The notes beneath the pieces are model-generated. The model was not told the DNA's origin. It saw only the letters and a list, made by a program, of their open reading frames with translations, and searched no databases. A stretch of 64,000 nt of DNA from Peptoniphilus_A olsenii (GTDB lineage: Bacteria > Bacillota > Clostridia > Tissierellales > Peptoniphilaceae), in contig NZ_JBEPMA010000003.1 in assembly GCF_040545475.1 (NCBI RefSeq), positions 1 to 64,000 on the forward strand. The letters run 5' to 3'. Every line of letters starts with the position of its first letter. Within the stretch, counting starts at the first letter, position 1. This document shows, in pieces, positions 17,793 to 29,900 of the stretch. Made by a program: the position numbers and the translations under genes.

Positions 17793-19208
17793 ATGGAAGC
17801 TTTTAAAGAATTAACAGGTTTTTTAAGTGATACGATATATACATATATGCTTATACCTTTACTATTAGGTTTAGGTTTATATTTTACTTTCAAAATTAAA
17901 GGTGGTCAATTTAGAAATATTGGCCATGCAGTTAAATTAATTTCAGCAAAGTCAGATAACAAAGATGCAATTTCGCCTTTTAAAGCATTTACTATTTCGG
18001 CAGCATCACATATTGGTACTGGAAATATAGTAGGAGTTGCAGCTGCAATTTCTGTAGGTGGTCCTGGTGCAGTATTTTGGATGTGGATAACTGCTTTAAT
18101 AGGAGGAGCATCATCATTTGTTGAAAATACATTGGGACAAATTTTTAAGGAAACTAATCCAGATGGCACTTTTAAAGGTGGACCTGGTTATTATATGAAC
18201 AAGACATTAAAAAAACCAATACTGGGAACACTTTTTTCAATAGTAATTTGTGTTGTTTATGGATTTATGTTTAATGCAATGCAAGCAAACACAATAGCTT
18301 CAGGATTTACAAATTCTTTTGATGTTGCACCATGGGTGATAGGACTTATTGTTATAATCATAGCAGCTTTTATAATATTTGGTGGACTAAAGAGAATTGC
18401 AGACATTACATCACTTCTTGTGCCTGTGATGGCTATTGCATACATGGCTATGGTACTTTTCATATTAATAACAAATATTACAAAGGTTCCTCACATGTTT
18501 GGCTTGATTTTCTCAGAAGCATTTAATTTCAAAGCAGGTTTTGGAGGACTATTTGGAACTGCAATATTAAATGGTGTTAGACGTGGTTTATTCTCAAATG
18601 AAGCTGGAATGGGAGCTGTTCCAAACGCTTCATCTGTAGCAGATGTATCTCACCCTGCAAAACAAGGTTTAATTCAAGCTCTTGGAGTTTATCTTGATAC
18701 AATACTTGTATGTTCAGCAACTGCTTTTGTGGTTATTATTGCAGGTGAAGGAGTATATACTAATCCTGAGCTTCAAGGACTTGGAATTACTCAAGCTGCA
18801 CTAGTAAGTGAACTTGGACCATGGGCAAGACATTTCTTGACATTTTGTGTATTTATGTTCGCGTTCTCTTCTGTAATTGGTAACTACTATTATGGAGAAA
18901 ATAATATTTTGAATTTAGGATTTGGAACAGGGGCATTAAATATTTACAGAGTTCTTGTGCTTGGTTTTGTATTTTTAGGTTCAATTGGTGATTTCTCAGT
19001 TGTATGGAACACAGGGGATGTGTTTATGGGAATAATGGCTGTAATAAATCTTATTGCTTTAATGGTAATTGGAAAACTTGCCGTGGCGACTTATTACGAT
19101 TATTTTGACCAATTAAAACAAGGTAAAGATCCAGTATTTGTACCTGAAAATATTGATGTATTAAAACCGTATCTTTCAGATATAACAGCTTGGAATAAAA
19201 GAAAATAA
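17793..19208 (+). CDS. Sodium:alanine/glutamine symporter (AGCS family)
   Basis: A 471-residue membrane carrier with about 11 hydrophobic segments and AGCS motifs: HIGTGNIVGVAAAISVGGPGA, RRGLFSNEAGMG and GFGGLFGTA. The family imports alanine, glycine or glutamine with Na+. Its start follows AAAGGAG. Because it is co-transcribed with the glutaminase gene, glutamine is the likely substrate; this is inference from context. Confidence 0.93.
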   Translation: MEAFKELTGFLSDTIYTYMLIPLLLGLGLYFTFKIKGGQFRNIGHAVKLISAKSDNKDAISPFKAFTISAASHIGTGNIVGVAAAISVGGPGAVFWMWITALIGGASSFVENTLGQIFKETNPDGTFKGGPGYYMNKTLKKPILGTLFSIVICVVYGFMFNAMQANTIASGFTNSFDVAPWVIGLIVIIIAAFIIFGGLKRIADITSLLVPVMAIAYMAMVLFILITNITKVPHMFGLIFSEAFNFKAGFGGLFGTAILNGVRRGLFSNEAGMGAVPNASSVADVSHPAKQGLIQALGVYLDTILVCSATAFVVIIAGEGVYTNPELQGLGITQAALVSELGPWARHFLTFCVFMFAFSSVIGNYYYGENNILNLGFGTGALNIYRVLVLGFVFLGSIGDFSVVWNTGDVFMGIMAVINLIALMVIGKLAVATYYDYFDQLKQGKDPVFVPENIDVLKPYLSDITAWNKRK

Positions 19209-19230
19209 AATATAATATAGTAATACTTTT

Positions 19231-19267
19231 AAAACTGACCTTTAGAATATCTAGAGGTCAGTTTTTT
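19231..19267 (+). terminator. Rho-independent terminator
   Basis: AAAACTGACCT (19231-19241) pairs with AGGTCAGTTTT (19255-19265), followed by more T. It ends the glsA-symporter operon. Confidence 0.88.
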
Positions 19268-19775
19268 GGTATCATCAATTTTTAAATATCAACATCATAA
19301 CACAGATAAGTTTTTCATTATATTAATTAAATTCAAAATATTTTATTTATTCAAATAATTTTAAAATATTAAAATACAAACCTGAATATTTAGTACAATT
19401 TTACATGGCAATTAAAATGGCATAATATACTATTTAATCATGATTATTTTATAGATTTTAACAAATTTTTCAAATATAAATAAAAAAATACTTATCCGTT
19501 TAAAGCCCAAAAATAAAGATTTTTCTGTAGTAATATAAATAAATCGGTAGACTTGAACATTATTTAAATATATAATAGTGATGTGTTAGAGTTTAACAAA
19601 AAGACAAATTCTTATAATAATTTGATTGAATTTTTGAATATTAAAAACCAATTTTCAAATTTTACAGAAATTATATTTATTTTATAATATATAAGATAAT
19701 CTTCTTTTTATTAAACTACATACAAATAAATACATATATTTTTATATGAAAAACATATCGAAAGGAGAAAGAAAA
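19268..19775. other. AT-rich intergenic region upstream of the APC permease
   Basis: About 500 bases without a convincing reading frame. TATAAT hexamers occur at 19571-19576 and in the run around 19683-19690, but none has a well-placed -35. No riboswitch fold was recognised. Confidence 0.4.
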
Positions 19776-21221
19776 TTGATAGAATCAGAAAAGAGAATTA
19801 AATGGTATATGCTATCATTTATGGCGTTTTCTACTCTTTGGGGTTTTGGTAACGTTGTAAATGGATTCTTATATTTTAATGGCGTTCAAGTTATATTCTC
19901 GTGGATAATGATGTTTCTACTTTATTTTATTCCAAACGCTTTTATGGTTGGAGAATTAGGTAGTGCATTTAAAAATGAAGGTGGAGGAGTAACTTCGTGG
20001 ATTCGCTCTACAACTAACGAAAAACTTGCATATTATGCTGGATGGACTTATTGGGCTTGTCACATAACATATATTGCCTCCAAAGGATCAGGTGGACTTA
20101 AGGCTTTATCTTGGATGATTTTCCAAAGTTCTGAAGCTTATGATGCTATACCGACAATATATATTCAAGTTGCAACCCTTGTTGTATTTTTATTTTTCTG
20201 TTGGGTAGCTAGTAGGGGTATTAACCCTCTTAAAAACCTTGCAACTCTTGCAGGTTCATCTATGTTTGTTATGTCGATTTTATATATTTTGATGATGTTT
20301 GCTGCACCTAAAATTAATCCAGGTGGAGGATATTTATCAGCAGACTGGACTTTTGACAATTTGATACCAACTTTTGACATGAAGTATTTCACTTCACTGT
20401 CAATTCTTGTTTTTGCAGTTGGTGGAATTGAAAAAATGAGTCCATATGTAAATAAAATGGAAGGTGACCCTTCTAGAGCTTTTCCTAAAGCGATGATATT
20501 TGCAGCAATTATGGTAATTATTTCAGCTATCTTTGGCACTATAGCAATGGGAATGATGTTTGACCCTGAACTTATAAACGCAAGTCCAGAAGCTTTTGAC
20601 TCATATTTAGCTAATGGTGCATATATGGCTTTCCAACAGCTTGGTGAATATTACGGAATAGGCAACACATTGATGATTATTTATGCACTATGTAATACAA
20701 TTGGACAATTCTCTACATTAGTTGTAAGTATTGATGCTCCACTTAGAATGTTATTAGAAGATGACAGAGCAAATAAATTTATCCCAAGAACTCTTCTTAA
20801 AAAGAATAAATATGGTGCATTTATAAACGGTATAAAACTTATTGTTATTCTTTGTGGTGCAATAATAGTAGCCCAAATAGTAGCACCAGGTGCAGCAGCA
20901 GTATTAAGACAGCTTACAAAATTAAATTCTATAGTAATGCCACTGCGTTATTTATGGGTATTCGTAGCATATATTGCACTTAGAAAGAAAACTAATGAGT
21001 TTCCAAGAGAATATAAATTCGTAAAAGGCAACGGAATAGCTTTATTTTTCGGTGGATGGTGTTTCTTCGTGACAGCAGCGTGCTGTTTACTTGGAATAAT
21101 CTCAGATGATCCATTCCAAATGATGTTAAATATTATCACACCAGTAGTTTTAATAGCACTTGGTATGATTCTTCCAGTACTTCGTGCTCGTGAAGACAAA
21201 AAACTAGGAATTGAAAAATAA
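19776..21221 (+). CDS. APC-superfamily amino-acid permease (glutamate/GABA antiporter-like)
   Basis: A 481-residue protein with about 12 hydrophobic segments, resembling the YjeM/GadC-like branch of APC transporters: FMVGELGSAFKNEGGGVTSW near the N-terminus and AVGGIEKMSPYVNKM in the middle. The start is taken as TTG 19776 because AAAGGAG lies 9 bases upstream; the in-frame ATG at 19746 has no ribosome binding site. The substrate is an amino acid, unspecified. It has its own terminator. Confidence 0.85.
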   Translation: MIESEKRIKWYMLSFMAFSTLWGFGNVVNGFLYFNGVQVIFSWIMMFLLYFIPNAFMVGELGSAFKNEGGGVTSWIRSTTNEKLAYYAGWTYWACHITYIASKGSGGLKALSWMIFQSSEAYDAIPTIYIQVATLVVFLFFCWVASRGINPLKNLATLAGSSMFVMSILYILMMFAAPKINPGGGYLSADWTFDNLIPTFDMKYFTSLSILVFAVGGIEKMSPYVNKMEGDPSRAFPKAMIFAAIMVIISAIFGTIAMGMMFDPELINASPEAFDSYLANGAYMAFQQLGEYYGIGNTLMIIYALCNTIGQFSTLVVSIDAPLRMLLEDDRANKFIPRTLLKKNKYGAFINGIKLIVILCGAIIVAQIVAPGAAAVLRQLTKLNSIVMPLRYLWVFVAYIALRKKTNEFPREYKFVKGNGIALFFGGWCFFVTAACCLLGIISDDPFQMMLNIITPVVLIALGMILPVLRAREDKKLGIEK

Positions 21222-21230
21222 TTTAAAATT

Positions 21231-21258
21231 AAAGAGTCGGCTATCCGGCTCTTTTGTT
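21231..21258 (+). terminator. Rho-independent terminator
   Basis: AAAGAGTCGG (21231-21240) and CCGGCTCTTT (21245-21254), with one G-T wobble and a following T-tract. Confidence 0.85.
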
Positions 21259-21301
21259 TTAATAAATAGTATTAAGGTAAAAATAAATTAGAGGTGAAAT
21301 C

Positions 21302-22621
21302 ATGAAATATTTAGAATTAGCAGAGGAACTACTTGAATTTAATAAAAAAAGTGCAAGTATGTTTCACTCTATAGACAATATAAAAAAATACATGGAAAAA
21401 GAAGATTATATCTATTTAAATGAAGGAGAAGACTGGAATTTAGAAAAAGGAAAAACTTATTATACAACTAGAAATGGATCAAGTTTAATTGCTTTTAAAA
21501 TTGGCAAAGATTTGAGCGATTATCACTTCCAAATGACAGCATCGCACAGTGATTCACCAACATTTAAAGTAAAAAGTGTTCCTGAACTTGAAGGACCTGA
21601 TGATTATATAAAATTAAATGTAGAAGCATATGGTGGAGTTATAGATTCAACTTGGTTTGATAAACCGCTTACATTAGCTGGCAGAGTTCTAGCGAAGAAT
21701 GGAAATAAAATTGAATCAAAATTATTATATATAGATAAAGATATCTTAATTATTCCAAATGGACCAATTCATTTTAATAGAAATATAAATGACGGATACA
21801 AATATAATAGACAAGTAGATCTTTGTCCACTATTTTCAGCTGGAGAACTCGAAAAAGGCTCATACGATAAAATGATTGCAGAAGAAGTTGGAGTATCAGA
21901 AGAAGAGATAATAGCTAAAGACTTATTTTTAGTAAATAGACAAGAAGGTAAAATTTGGGGAGTAGAAAAAGAATTTATATCTACACCAAAATTAGATGAT
22001 CTTGAATGTGCATTTACTTCAATGAAAGCATTTATATCTTCACAAAATGATAAAGCTATAAATGTGTATGCTTGTTTTGACAATGAAGAAGTTGGCTCTA
22101 ATACAAAACAAGGAGCTATGTCCACTTTTCTATATGACACATTAAAGAGAATAAATAATAATCTGGGTTATAAAGAAGAAGAATATTTTAAAGCAATTAG
22201 CAAAAGTTATTTAGTCTCATGTGACAATGCACATGCAGTTCATCCAAATCATCCAGAAAAAACAGATGATGAGAACAAAACATTTATGAATGGTGGAATA
22301 GTTATAAAAGAAGCTGCAAACCAAAAATACACATCAGACGCATTTAGCCAATCAATATTTAAAACGATAGTATCTAGAGCAGGAGTGCCTTATCAACACT
22401 TTGCAAATAGAAGCGACATTGTAGGAGGCTCTACACTTGGAAATCTTTCCAATACACAAGTTTCAGTACATGCAGTAGATATTGGTCTTGCACAACTAGC
22501 AATGCACTCTAATTACGAAACAGGAGGAGCAAAAGATGTCTACTATGCAGTAAAAGCACTAGAAGAATTTTATAACACGAATATAAGAATCGACAGTGCA
22601 AATTCTGTAGAGATAGAGTAA
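21302..22621 (+). CDS. M18-family aminopeptidase (aspartyl aminopeptidase type)
   Basis: A 439-residue cytosolic zinc exopeptidase. Metal-binding and catalytic motifs of the M18 family are visible: TASHSDSPTFKVK (His82), CFDNEEVGS with the Glu pair, and SCDNAHAVHPNHPEK; the C-terminal His ligand lies in TQVSVHAVDIG. It trims N-terminal residues, preferably acidic ones in characterised members, supporting peptide use. RBS is AGAGGTG. It is a single gene with terminators before and after. Confidence 0.93.
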   Translation: MKYLELAEELLEFNKKSASMFHSIDNIKKYMEKEDYIYLNEGEDWNLEKGKTYYTTRNGSSLIAFKIGKDLSDYHFQMTASHSDSPTFKVKSVPELEGPDDYIKLNVEAYGGVIDSTWFDKPLTLAGRVLAKNGNKIESKLLYIDKDILIIPNGPIHFNRNINDGYKYNRQVDLCPLFSAGELEKGSYDKMIAEEVGVSEEEIIAKDLFLVNRQEGKIWGVEKEFISTPKLDDLECAFTSMKAFISSQNDKAINVYACFDNEEVGSNTKQGAMSTFLYDTLKRINNNLGYKEEEYFKAISKSYLVSCDNAHAVHPNHPEKTDDENKTFMNGGIVIKEAANQKYTSDAFSQSIFKTIVSRAGVPYQHFANRSDIVGGSTLGNLSNTQVSVHAVDIGLAQLAMHSNYETGGAKDVYYAVKALEEFYNTNIRIDSANSVEIE

Positions 22622-22650
22622 ATAGAATTATAACAATAGAATAAAGTTAA

Positions 22651-22677
22651 AAGACTGCGAGGGCAGTCTTTTTTTTA
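22651..22677 (+). terminator. Rho-independent terminator
   Basis: AAGACTGC (22651-22658) and GCAGTCTT (22663-22670) with a T8 tail after the aminopeptidase gene. Confidence 0.9.
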
Positions 22678-23102
22678 TGAAAATTAACTTTTTCAGAAAA
22701 TCAGCCATAAAGAAAATAACGTTAACATTATATTTTTATATATTAATTGATTTTAATTCACATTTAATTAGAGTATAACAATTTATATATAAAAACAATT
22801 GAACATTTAAAGAATATTTTATTATGTTGATAAATTAATCGATTTTATCTAGCTAAAATCTTAATTTTCTTGTGGAATTATTATATAAAGAAATGCAAAA
22901 TACTAAATATTTGATATAATAATACTATACAATAATTTCATATAATAATCATTTTATATGTTTATACAATAATGTTTATATGTGAAAAAATAAAAATATA
23001 GAAATTATTTATATATAAAATTTTTAAGTGTTATTAATATTAATAGTGGATTTTTAGAACATCGTTTTCTAAATGGATATTATGTATTGTTTTGGAGAGA
23101 TT
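22678..23102. promoter_or_regulatory. Upstream region of the pilus operon with direct repeats
   Basis: No gene is seen. The last 200 bases are extremely AT-rich and contain several TATAAT-like hexamers (for example near 22915-22940 and 22942-22948). An 11-base direct repeat TATACAATAAT occurs at 22926-22936 and 22963-22973, 37 bases apart. The pilus operon promoter must lie here, and the repeats could be regulator sites. Confidence 0.4.
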
Positions 23103-23366
23103 ATGGACACTAATAATATACGAAAATTATCTAGAAAAGAATTGCTTGAGCTTCTCATTGATCAGATGAAAGAAAATGAAGAACTTAAAGTAAAATTACA
23201 ACAAAAAGAAAGAGAGTTGGAGAATATACATATAATATCAGCTAAAGCTGGTTCTTTGGCAGAAGCTTCGCTAGAACTCGTGAATATTTTTAAGAAAGCT
23301 GATGAAGCGGCAGAGTTATATTTAAATAATTTAAAATACATAAATGAAAATGGAGAAGATTCGTAA
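23103..23366 (+). CDS. Small coiled-coil protein of the pilus operon
   Basis: An 87-residue protein beginning MDTNNIRKLSRKELLELLID, with a charged heptad-like helix (about residues 8-50) and a C-terminal part SAKAGSLAEASLELVNIFKKA. ATG 23103 is preceded by GGAGAG; an upstream ATG at 23073 lacks a site. Similar small proteins, often mislabelled DNA repair protein, sit before signal peptidase genes in Firmicute surface-protein operons. It has no signal peptide, so it is probably cytosolic. Its role is unknown. The next gene follows 3 bases later. Confidence 0.75.
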   Translation: MDTNNIRKLSRKELLELLIDQMKENEELKVKLQQKERELENIHIISAKAGSLAEASLELVNIFKKADEAAELYLNNLKYINENGEDS

Positions 23367-23369
23367 TTT

Positions 23370-23963
23370 ATGCTATTAAAAAACAATAAAAATTTGAAGG
23401 AAATACCGAATATTTCTAATCTTGAAGAAGAATTAGATAGAGTAAATAAAAAGATAAAATTTAATAAAGCTGTAAGATCCACAATATATGGATTAATTGT
23501 AGTTACGGCAGTTGCCATTTTAGTTGCGACTTTGTGGATGCCTATACTTCAAATATATGGAAATTCTATGATTCCAGCTATTTCTGAGGGCGATATAGTG
23601 CTGAGTTTAAAGTCTAAGTCTTATAGCAGAGGGGATGTTGTGGGCTTATATTATGGAAATAAACTGTTGGTCAAAAGGATAATTGCAGGTCCTGGAGATA
23701 TTGTTGATTTTGATTATGATGGAAATGTTTATGTAAATAATGAAAAGCTTGAGGAAACTTATATCAAAGACAAAGCCTATGGAGAGATAACTATAAGACT
23801 TCCTTATCAAGTTCCAGAAAATAGATGGTTTGTACTGGGAGATCATCGCCAAACGTCAATAGATTCCAGAAATCAAGTAGTAGGAGCAATAGCAGATGAG
23901 CAAATTGTCGGTAGAATTGTTTTTAGGATATGGCCAATAAATAATTTAGGAAATATTAATTAA
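23370..23963 (+). CDS. lepB: Type I signal peptidase of the pilus operon
   Basis: A 197-residue membrane-anchored signal peptidase: cytosolic N-terminus, one membrane segment (about 38-58), catalytic Ser66 in GNSM, Lys102 in LLVKRIIAGPGD, and the GDHRQTSIDSR box. A dedicated signal peptidase inside the operon probably processes the pilin precursors (SipA-like role). Translation is probably coupled to the preceding gene, since the best ribosome site (GGAGAAG) lies 15 or more bases upstream inside that gene's end. Confidence 0.92.
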   Translation: MLLKNNKNLKEIPNISNLEEELDRVNKKIKFNKAVRSTIYGLIVVTAVAILVATLWMPILQIYGNSMIPAISEGDIVLSLKSKSYSRGDVVGLYYGNKLLVKRIIAGPGDIVDFDYDGNVYVNNEKLEETYIKDKAYGEITIRLPYQVPENRWFVLGDHRQTSIDSRNQVVGAIADEQIVGRIVFRIWPINNLGNIN

Positions 23964-23985
23964 CTTATTTTAAGGTGAGATAGAA

Positions 23986-26900
23986 TTGAAAAATAAAATT
24001 TTCGAAAAAATAGCTAATATCTATAGAGAAAAGATATTAAATAAAAAACTTCATAAAATCTTTGTTGGTCTCGCTGCTGTTGTTGTGTTTATTACCTCAT
24101 ATGCATTGATTTTACCTGCCATTACCATTGAAAAGAATAAAGCTATTGATAATAATATTCCTATTGACAATGATAACTATGTTTCAGAAAGCTTGCAATT
24201 AGATGACGTCAATAAAGATACCCCAGATGAAGATGAAAAGCCTAGTGAGGATTTTCAATTAAAACCCTATGATTATGAGGAGAAAAAGTTAGAAGAAGAT
24301 TTAAACAAAAAAATAGAAGATAATAAAGAAGAGAAAAAGATAGAAGATAATAAAAACATTGATTTTAACGAAGAATCAGAAGAATTAACTAAAGAATACA
24401 TTGAAGAAGAGAAAGAACAAAACGATATTTTAATTAAAAGAGATATTGATTTTTCATATAATAACGGCAAAATTTTTGGTAAGGTTAAAGTTCTTAATTC
24501 GTTGTTGCCTGAAAATGCAGTGTTAAAAATATCTCCAATTGAAAATAAAAATATTGAAGACGGCGATGTTTATAACAAATTAAATTATTTTTCTTATAAA
24601 GATTATTTATTAGATAAAGATGATAATAGAATAATAAATAACTCCACTATTTTTGAACAAATAAAACTTAATGCAGAAAAAGATGATGCGCTATTTAGAG
24701 AATTTGATTTTAATAAAGATAGTGAATTTATTAAAAAAATTAATCAAATTGAAGATAAAATAGATGGCAAAGTCGAAGAAGTTTTATTGTTTGATATTTC
24801 TTTTTATACATCAGAAGGAGAATATCTTCCTGTTTCCGAAGATGCCACAATTAACTTTTCTCTAGAAGATTATAGTATGTCTAAAAGTAGTGAAGAAGAA
24901 ATATTGGTGGCTCATTTTGATAAAGATGGGCTTAAAATTTTGCCTACAGAAGTTCAATTAGATAATGAAGATAAAGTGGAAGAAGTTGTATTTAATACCA
25001 AAGGTTTTTCGGTATTTGCAATAATTAAACAATCTTCATGGACAGAAGTTAGGCTTCCACATGATGAATATACAATAATCACGCCTTCTTCTGCAAATGA
25101 AATAAAGACAATGTCATTAACTAACGATGGTTTAGTGGGTTTAAATTTAAATTTAGATGATGTAGTTGCGAGAAATGGCGGTTTAAATACTGAAAGACCA
25201 TTTGAATTTAAGAATTTAGATAATAGAGATTATTACACTTCTTTTGCGATTAATAAAAACACTGACAATACTTACACTATTCAGAATAAAATCAATAGAT
25301 GGTACCTATCTTTTGCAGGTGGCGACATAAGTTATAGTTCGACACCTACTAAATTTAAACTCTTTGAAAATGCGAAATATCCAGGCAAAGTTAGGATACA
25401 AAGTGCTGAAAGTTTAGGAGATAAACCTTTAATACTTGTATATAATAGTTCTAATAATAAATATGAAGTCCGTCAAACCTACGACATAGATGAAAATATA
25501 GATTATTCCTATCATCAATTTATTAAAAATAGAATAGGTTCAGTTTATAAAAAATTAAGTACTCAAGATTTGAACAACATGCCTGAATCTGCTGAATTTA
25601 TTATTGTAAGTGAAAGAGCAGGTACGGCAGCGGGTGTCTATAGAAGTTTGTCGTCTAATTTAGTTGATTCAAAGTATACTTCCCCATCACAATACCATTT
25701 TGACAGTGTCCTGCTCAATAAACAAAATGATAAATATTATTTGGAATATGACCCTAAAAGAAGTAATCGATATACTGAACCTAGCGATTGGAAATTTGAA
25801 AAGGTAGAAGGAGAAGCCAATACTTTTTATATCAAAGATGATTTTGGTAATTATTTAAAAACAATATCAAATCCTGTTATCACTGGGTTAAATAATGGTG
25901 CATTATCACTTGTAAATAAGGAAGAAGTCACTAATCAGAGACTAATGACTGACGAATTTAAGTTCAATATGAAAATATATACAAATGGAGAGGTAGAGTT
26001 AATCAATAAAGCACAAGTTTCTGGTAGAAACTACGGAATAAATCTAGACTCGAGAGATCATACTTCTTGGCAAGCTTGGCCAACTACTGATAATAATAGA
26101 GTATTTCTAGCTAAAGAGGACGATAGTTCTTTTAAAGATTTAGGTCAAAATGAAGATAATTTAGTTGAGGCGATAGTTCCTGATGGAAACTATATTATAT
26201 CCAATGAATCAGCTACTAATATTATATCTAGAAGAAAAGCACTCACTAAATTGCCAGTTATTTCATCTAAAGATATAAATGGACAAATTATGAATGGTAA
26301 GGGAAAATATTTCATAGGTGCTGACATGTTTAATTTTAAGAGGATGCCAGATGGGAGCTATAGAATAACTTCAGAAACTCTTGAAGAACTTAACGAAAGC
26401 CTTAAACTTACTAATGTAGATACTGGCAATAATGAATATAAAAGACTTTATTTTGGTTCTACAAAAGTTATGAAAGACTCAGATATTTTAAAAATATCAA
26501 CAACTGAAGATAACCCGGATTTATTTTATATCTACAGTCAATTCGGATCACTGCAGCTGTTTAATTCTATTTGGGCTTCCAAAGTAGGAAATTTAGGTGA
26601 ACCTTTGAGGCTATACCGTGTAACTGATAGAGATAGGGCTTATAATACCAGATTTACACATCAAGAAAACATGCCTACAGAAAAGCTAGCAGATATTTCT
26701 AATGGAAAATATACTATCGGTAATAGTCCAAATATTCAAGATGATTTTTATAATCCAGAAGATTCAAATCACCAAGAGTTTGTGGATAGACAAGTTTATA
26801 ACAGTTTGCAATACGATTTTACTAAAGGAGATGGCTGGCTTCATTTTAATGAAAAGACTGAAAATGATAATACAAAACATCATACCGTTGAAAGTGCAGA

Positions 26901-29900
26901 TGAAAACTTTGATTTAAGTGAATGGGAATTTATCCAAAGTGGTGATCCAGGCCATTATTATATAAAAAATAATAATGGAAATTACCTAAGTTTAGCAGAT
27001 GGAAAACTGCAACTAACTTCCACTGAGACAAAGCTAAGTATTTATAAGAATGATTTAAAGTACGACCAAATCATAATTACACAAGGCAATTATAGGTTGC
27101 GTTATGATAATGGATGGAAAGTTGTTACCACTTATACCCCATTAAATAACAGTGATTACCACTATTTAGGTGCTAAAATAATAGATAATTTAAATTTCAA
27201 GTTGACTAATCCAGATGAAAATCACGCTAATAATTGGCTAAATAATGTTCGACTTAATGAAAGAGTTTGGGCAGAAGATTTGGATAATAGCTTAGCAAAT
27301 AATATACCTAAAGGTTATTATGAAGAATTGGGACCAATCGGCCGAGCATTTAATAAACAGAATGCAGGAGTGAAAAATCCGTATACAAATTTATATAGAA
27401 TGAGTCAGAGTCTTGATAATTTACCGACATATATAAATGATGAAGCATTAAAAGATCATTTCAAAGAATATGGATTGTTAGGTTGGGAAATAGAAATTGA
27501 CGGCATAACTTATTTAATAGATAAAGATTCTGATTTTACTGAGATGACTAAAAAAATAGATGGAACTGATGTCAGCGGTATAGTCGTTAAAAAAGAAAAT
27601 GTAACTATAGATTATATAAAAGCGGAGGAAGATTTATTCATTCCTTTCAATAATGAATCGCCGCTTACTACCAAATGGTTGGAGTTATCGTCTCCTCTTT
27701 ATTTCTATTTTAACTTTGGCAAAGGAATAATGGATGTTGAAAGAGGTATCAGCTCTTCTGAAGCATTGCAAAGAGAAAATAACGTCACAATCACCCCAGT
27801 GCTTGCTTATGGAAGGGTATTTTTTGGACAAGAATTAGATTTAAATCATGATAATACTTCTGTTATAACAATGGATTATAATATCAAAAATAAGATTAAG
27901 AGTAATAATTCACTTCAGTTCCCAAATGAATTGTCCGATTTATTAAATGAAGATATAGAAAATCAATTGGTGTTTAATTATATTAGTTCAATTCCGACAA
28001 CAAATGAAAATATCAATAATGAAGTTCTATTTTATGAACCCAACTTGCCAGTGACAAGTGATTTTATAAAAGAACAAGGACTTGGGTGGGTCAGAGAAAC
28101 TAATAATGTATTGGGTATTGTAAAAAAATCAATTGAAAATGATGCTGATATAATTTTTGAACCTGATAAGAGAAATATTACTACAGATAATTATAAAATC
28201 GATTATATAAATTTAAATAAGACAAATAATGGGAATTTTTTGCAAGGTATAGTTTATGCCAAAACTGCAGAATTAATTGTAGAAAAAGCTTTTAAAAACT
28301 TGACACCTGATGAACTTGAAAAAATAAGACAGCCTCACGAAACTAGCTATGGCACTTTTGAGAATTTTCATGTTGACATTATGGTTGATGAAAATAGAAG
28401 TAATGGGGATCGCAGTAGAGTATATGACGATGTATTATACAAACTATCATTTAATAGAACTGAAAGCGGAAATACCATTGCGACGAGATATCCTAAAGTG
28501 GGCGATATGCCAATTGCATACTCTTCAATTGAAAGAGTTAAAACAATATATGAACCTTCACAATATAAAGTAAAGTGGGTTGTGAGAGCTTTTCAAGACG
28601 AACAATTTACTTTACATGAGAAGGGAGTAAACATAAAGGATGATACAAGAACTCTTTATTCTAGAATAGAAGAATATAAATATGGCGTGGATAGACCTCT
28701 AGAAGTTAAGAGGAGTTTAGATGCTAATCAGATAGAAGAACTTAAAAATATAAAGTCTGATGTTTTAACTTTGGGAGAGTACAATTATGTTAGATTTAAC
28801 AATCTATATACAAATGGCGGTGTTGTCTTAATTAAAAAATATGACAAAGACACATTGCAAAGAGTCAAAGGAATTGAATTTGCTTTATATAAACTTGAAG
28901 ACGATGATGAAATATTAATTGGAAGTAATTTAACTTCTGAAAATGGGACAGTTGCATTTCGTGATTTAAAAGAAGGCAGATATCGTTTAAAAGAGATACT
29001 ACCTGAAAACAGTATTTATAATGAATTAGAAAATATTGATTTCGAAATGGTAAAAATTCAAGATGCACAGAAAACTTATTACACTATAAAAGAAGCTATA
29101 AATAAGCCGCAAGAGTTCATAATTAAACCTAGTGAGTTATTAGATGGACAAGTCACTACAAATTATATTGAAATATATAATACAAATAAAAATAAAAATT
29201 TGGTAATCGAGAAAAATTTCCAAGATATTCTCTATACCGAGTATCAAGAAGTTCTTCCGAATTTTAAGGTTATAGTCTTTGGTGAAAAAGACGGAGTTGT
29301 TTATTCGAAAGAACTCAATTATGAAAATGCTAGCTCATCCACTTATTCACAAAAGATTATTTGGAAACTTGATTATTTAGAGGCGGAAGATAGTACTACG
29401 AAAATTTCACCATTCGAACTTGATGAAATACAAATCCGTGAAGAAAATTATGAACATAATAATTATCCTGTTGTAAAACGCAAGGCGTACTTCAATGGAG
29501 TCCAAAAGAATTTAATTGAATATCCATTTATCATTAAAAAAGATGAATTAAATCAAGATGAGGATGCATCGAATACTTTTAAAATTCAGAATTTATATAC
29601 TGATACATTTGAGGTAGTAATCCAAGTTTATGGTAGAGATAAGAATTACAATCACAACAGAGCCATAAGTGATATGGAATTTGAAATTTATGGTGATGCT
29701 GATGAGAGTAAGACCGATACTATGGGAAGAGAATTTGAAAATTTAGGTATTTTATATAGATTAGATAAACCATCTAAAGAAGGTGGAGACCTACAAAGAG
29801 CTTTTACAACGGATTCAAAAGGACAGACTAGAATTTTAAATTTAGTTTATTACAAAGGATCTAGGTATGTAATAAGGCAATCTAAAAACCCAGGTGATAT

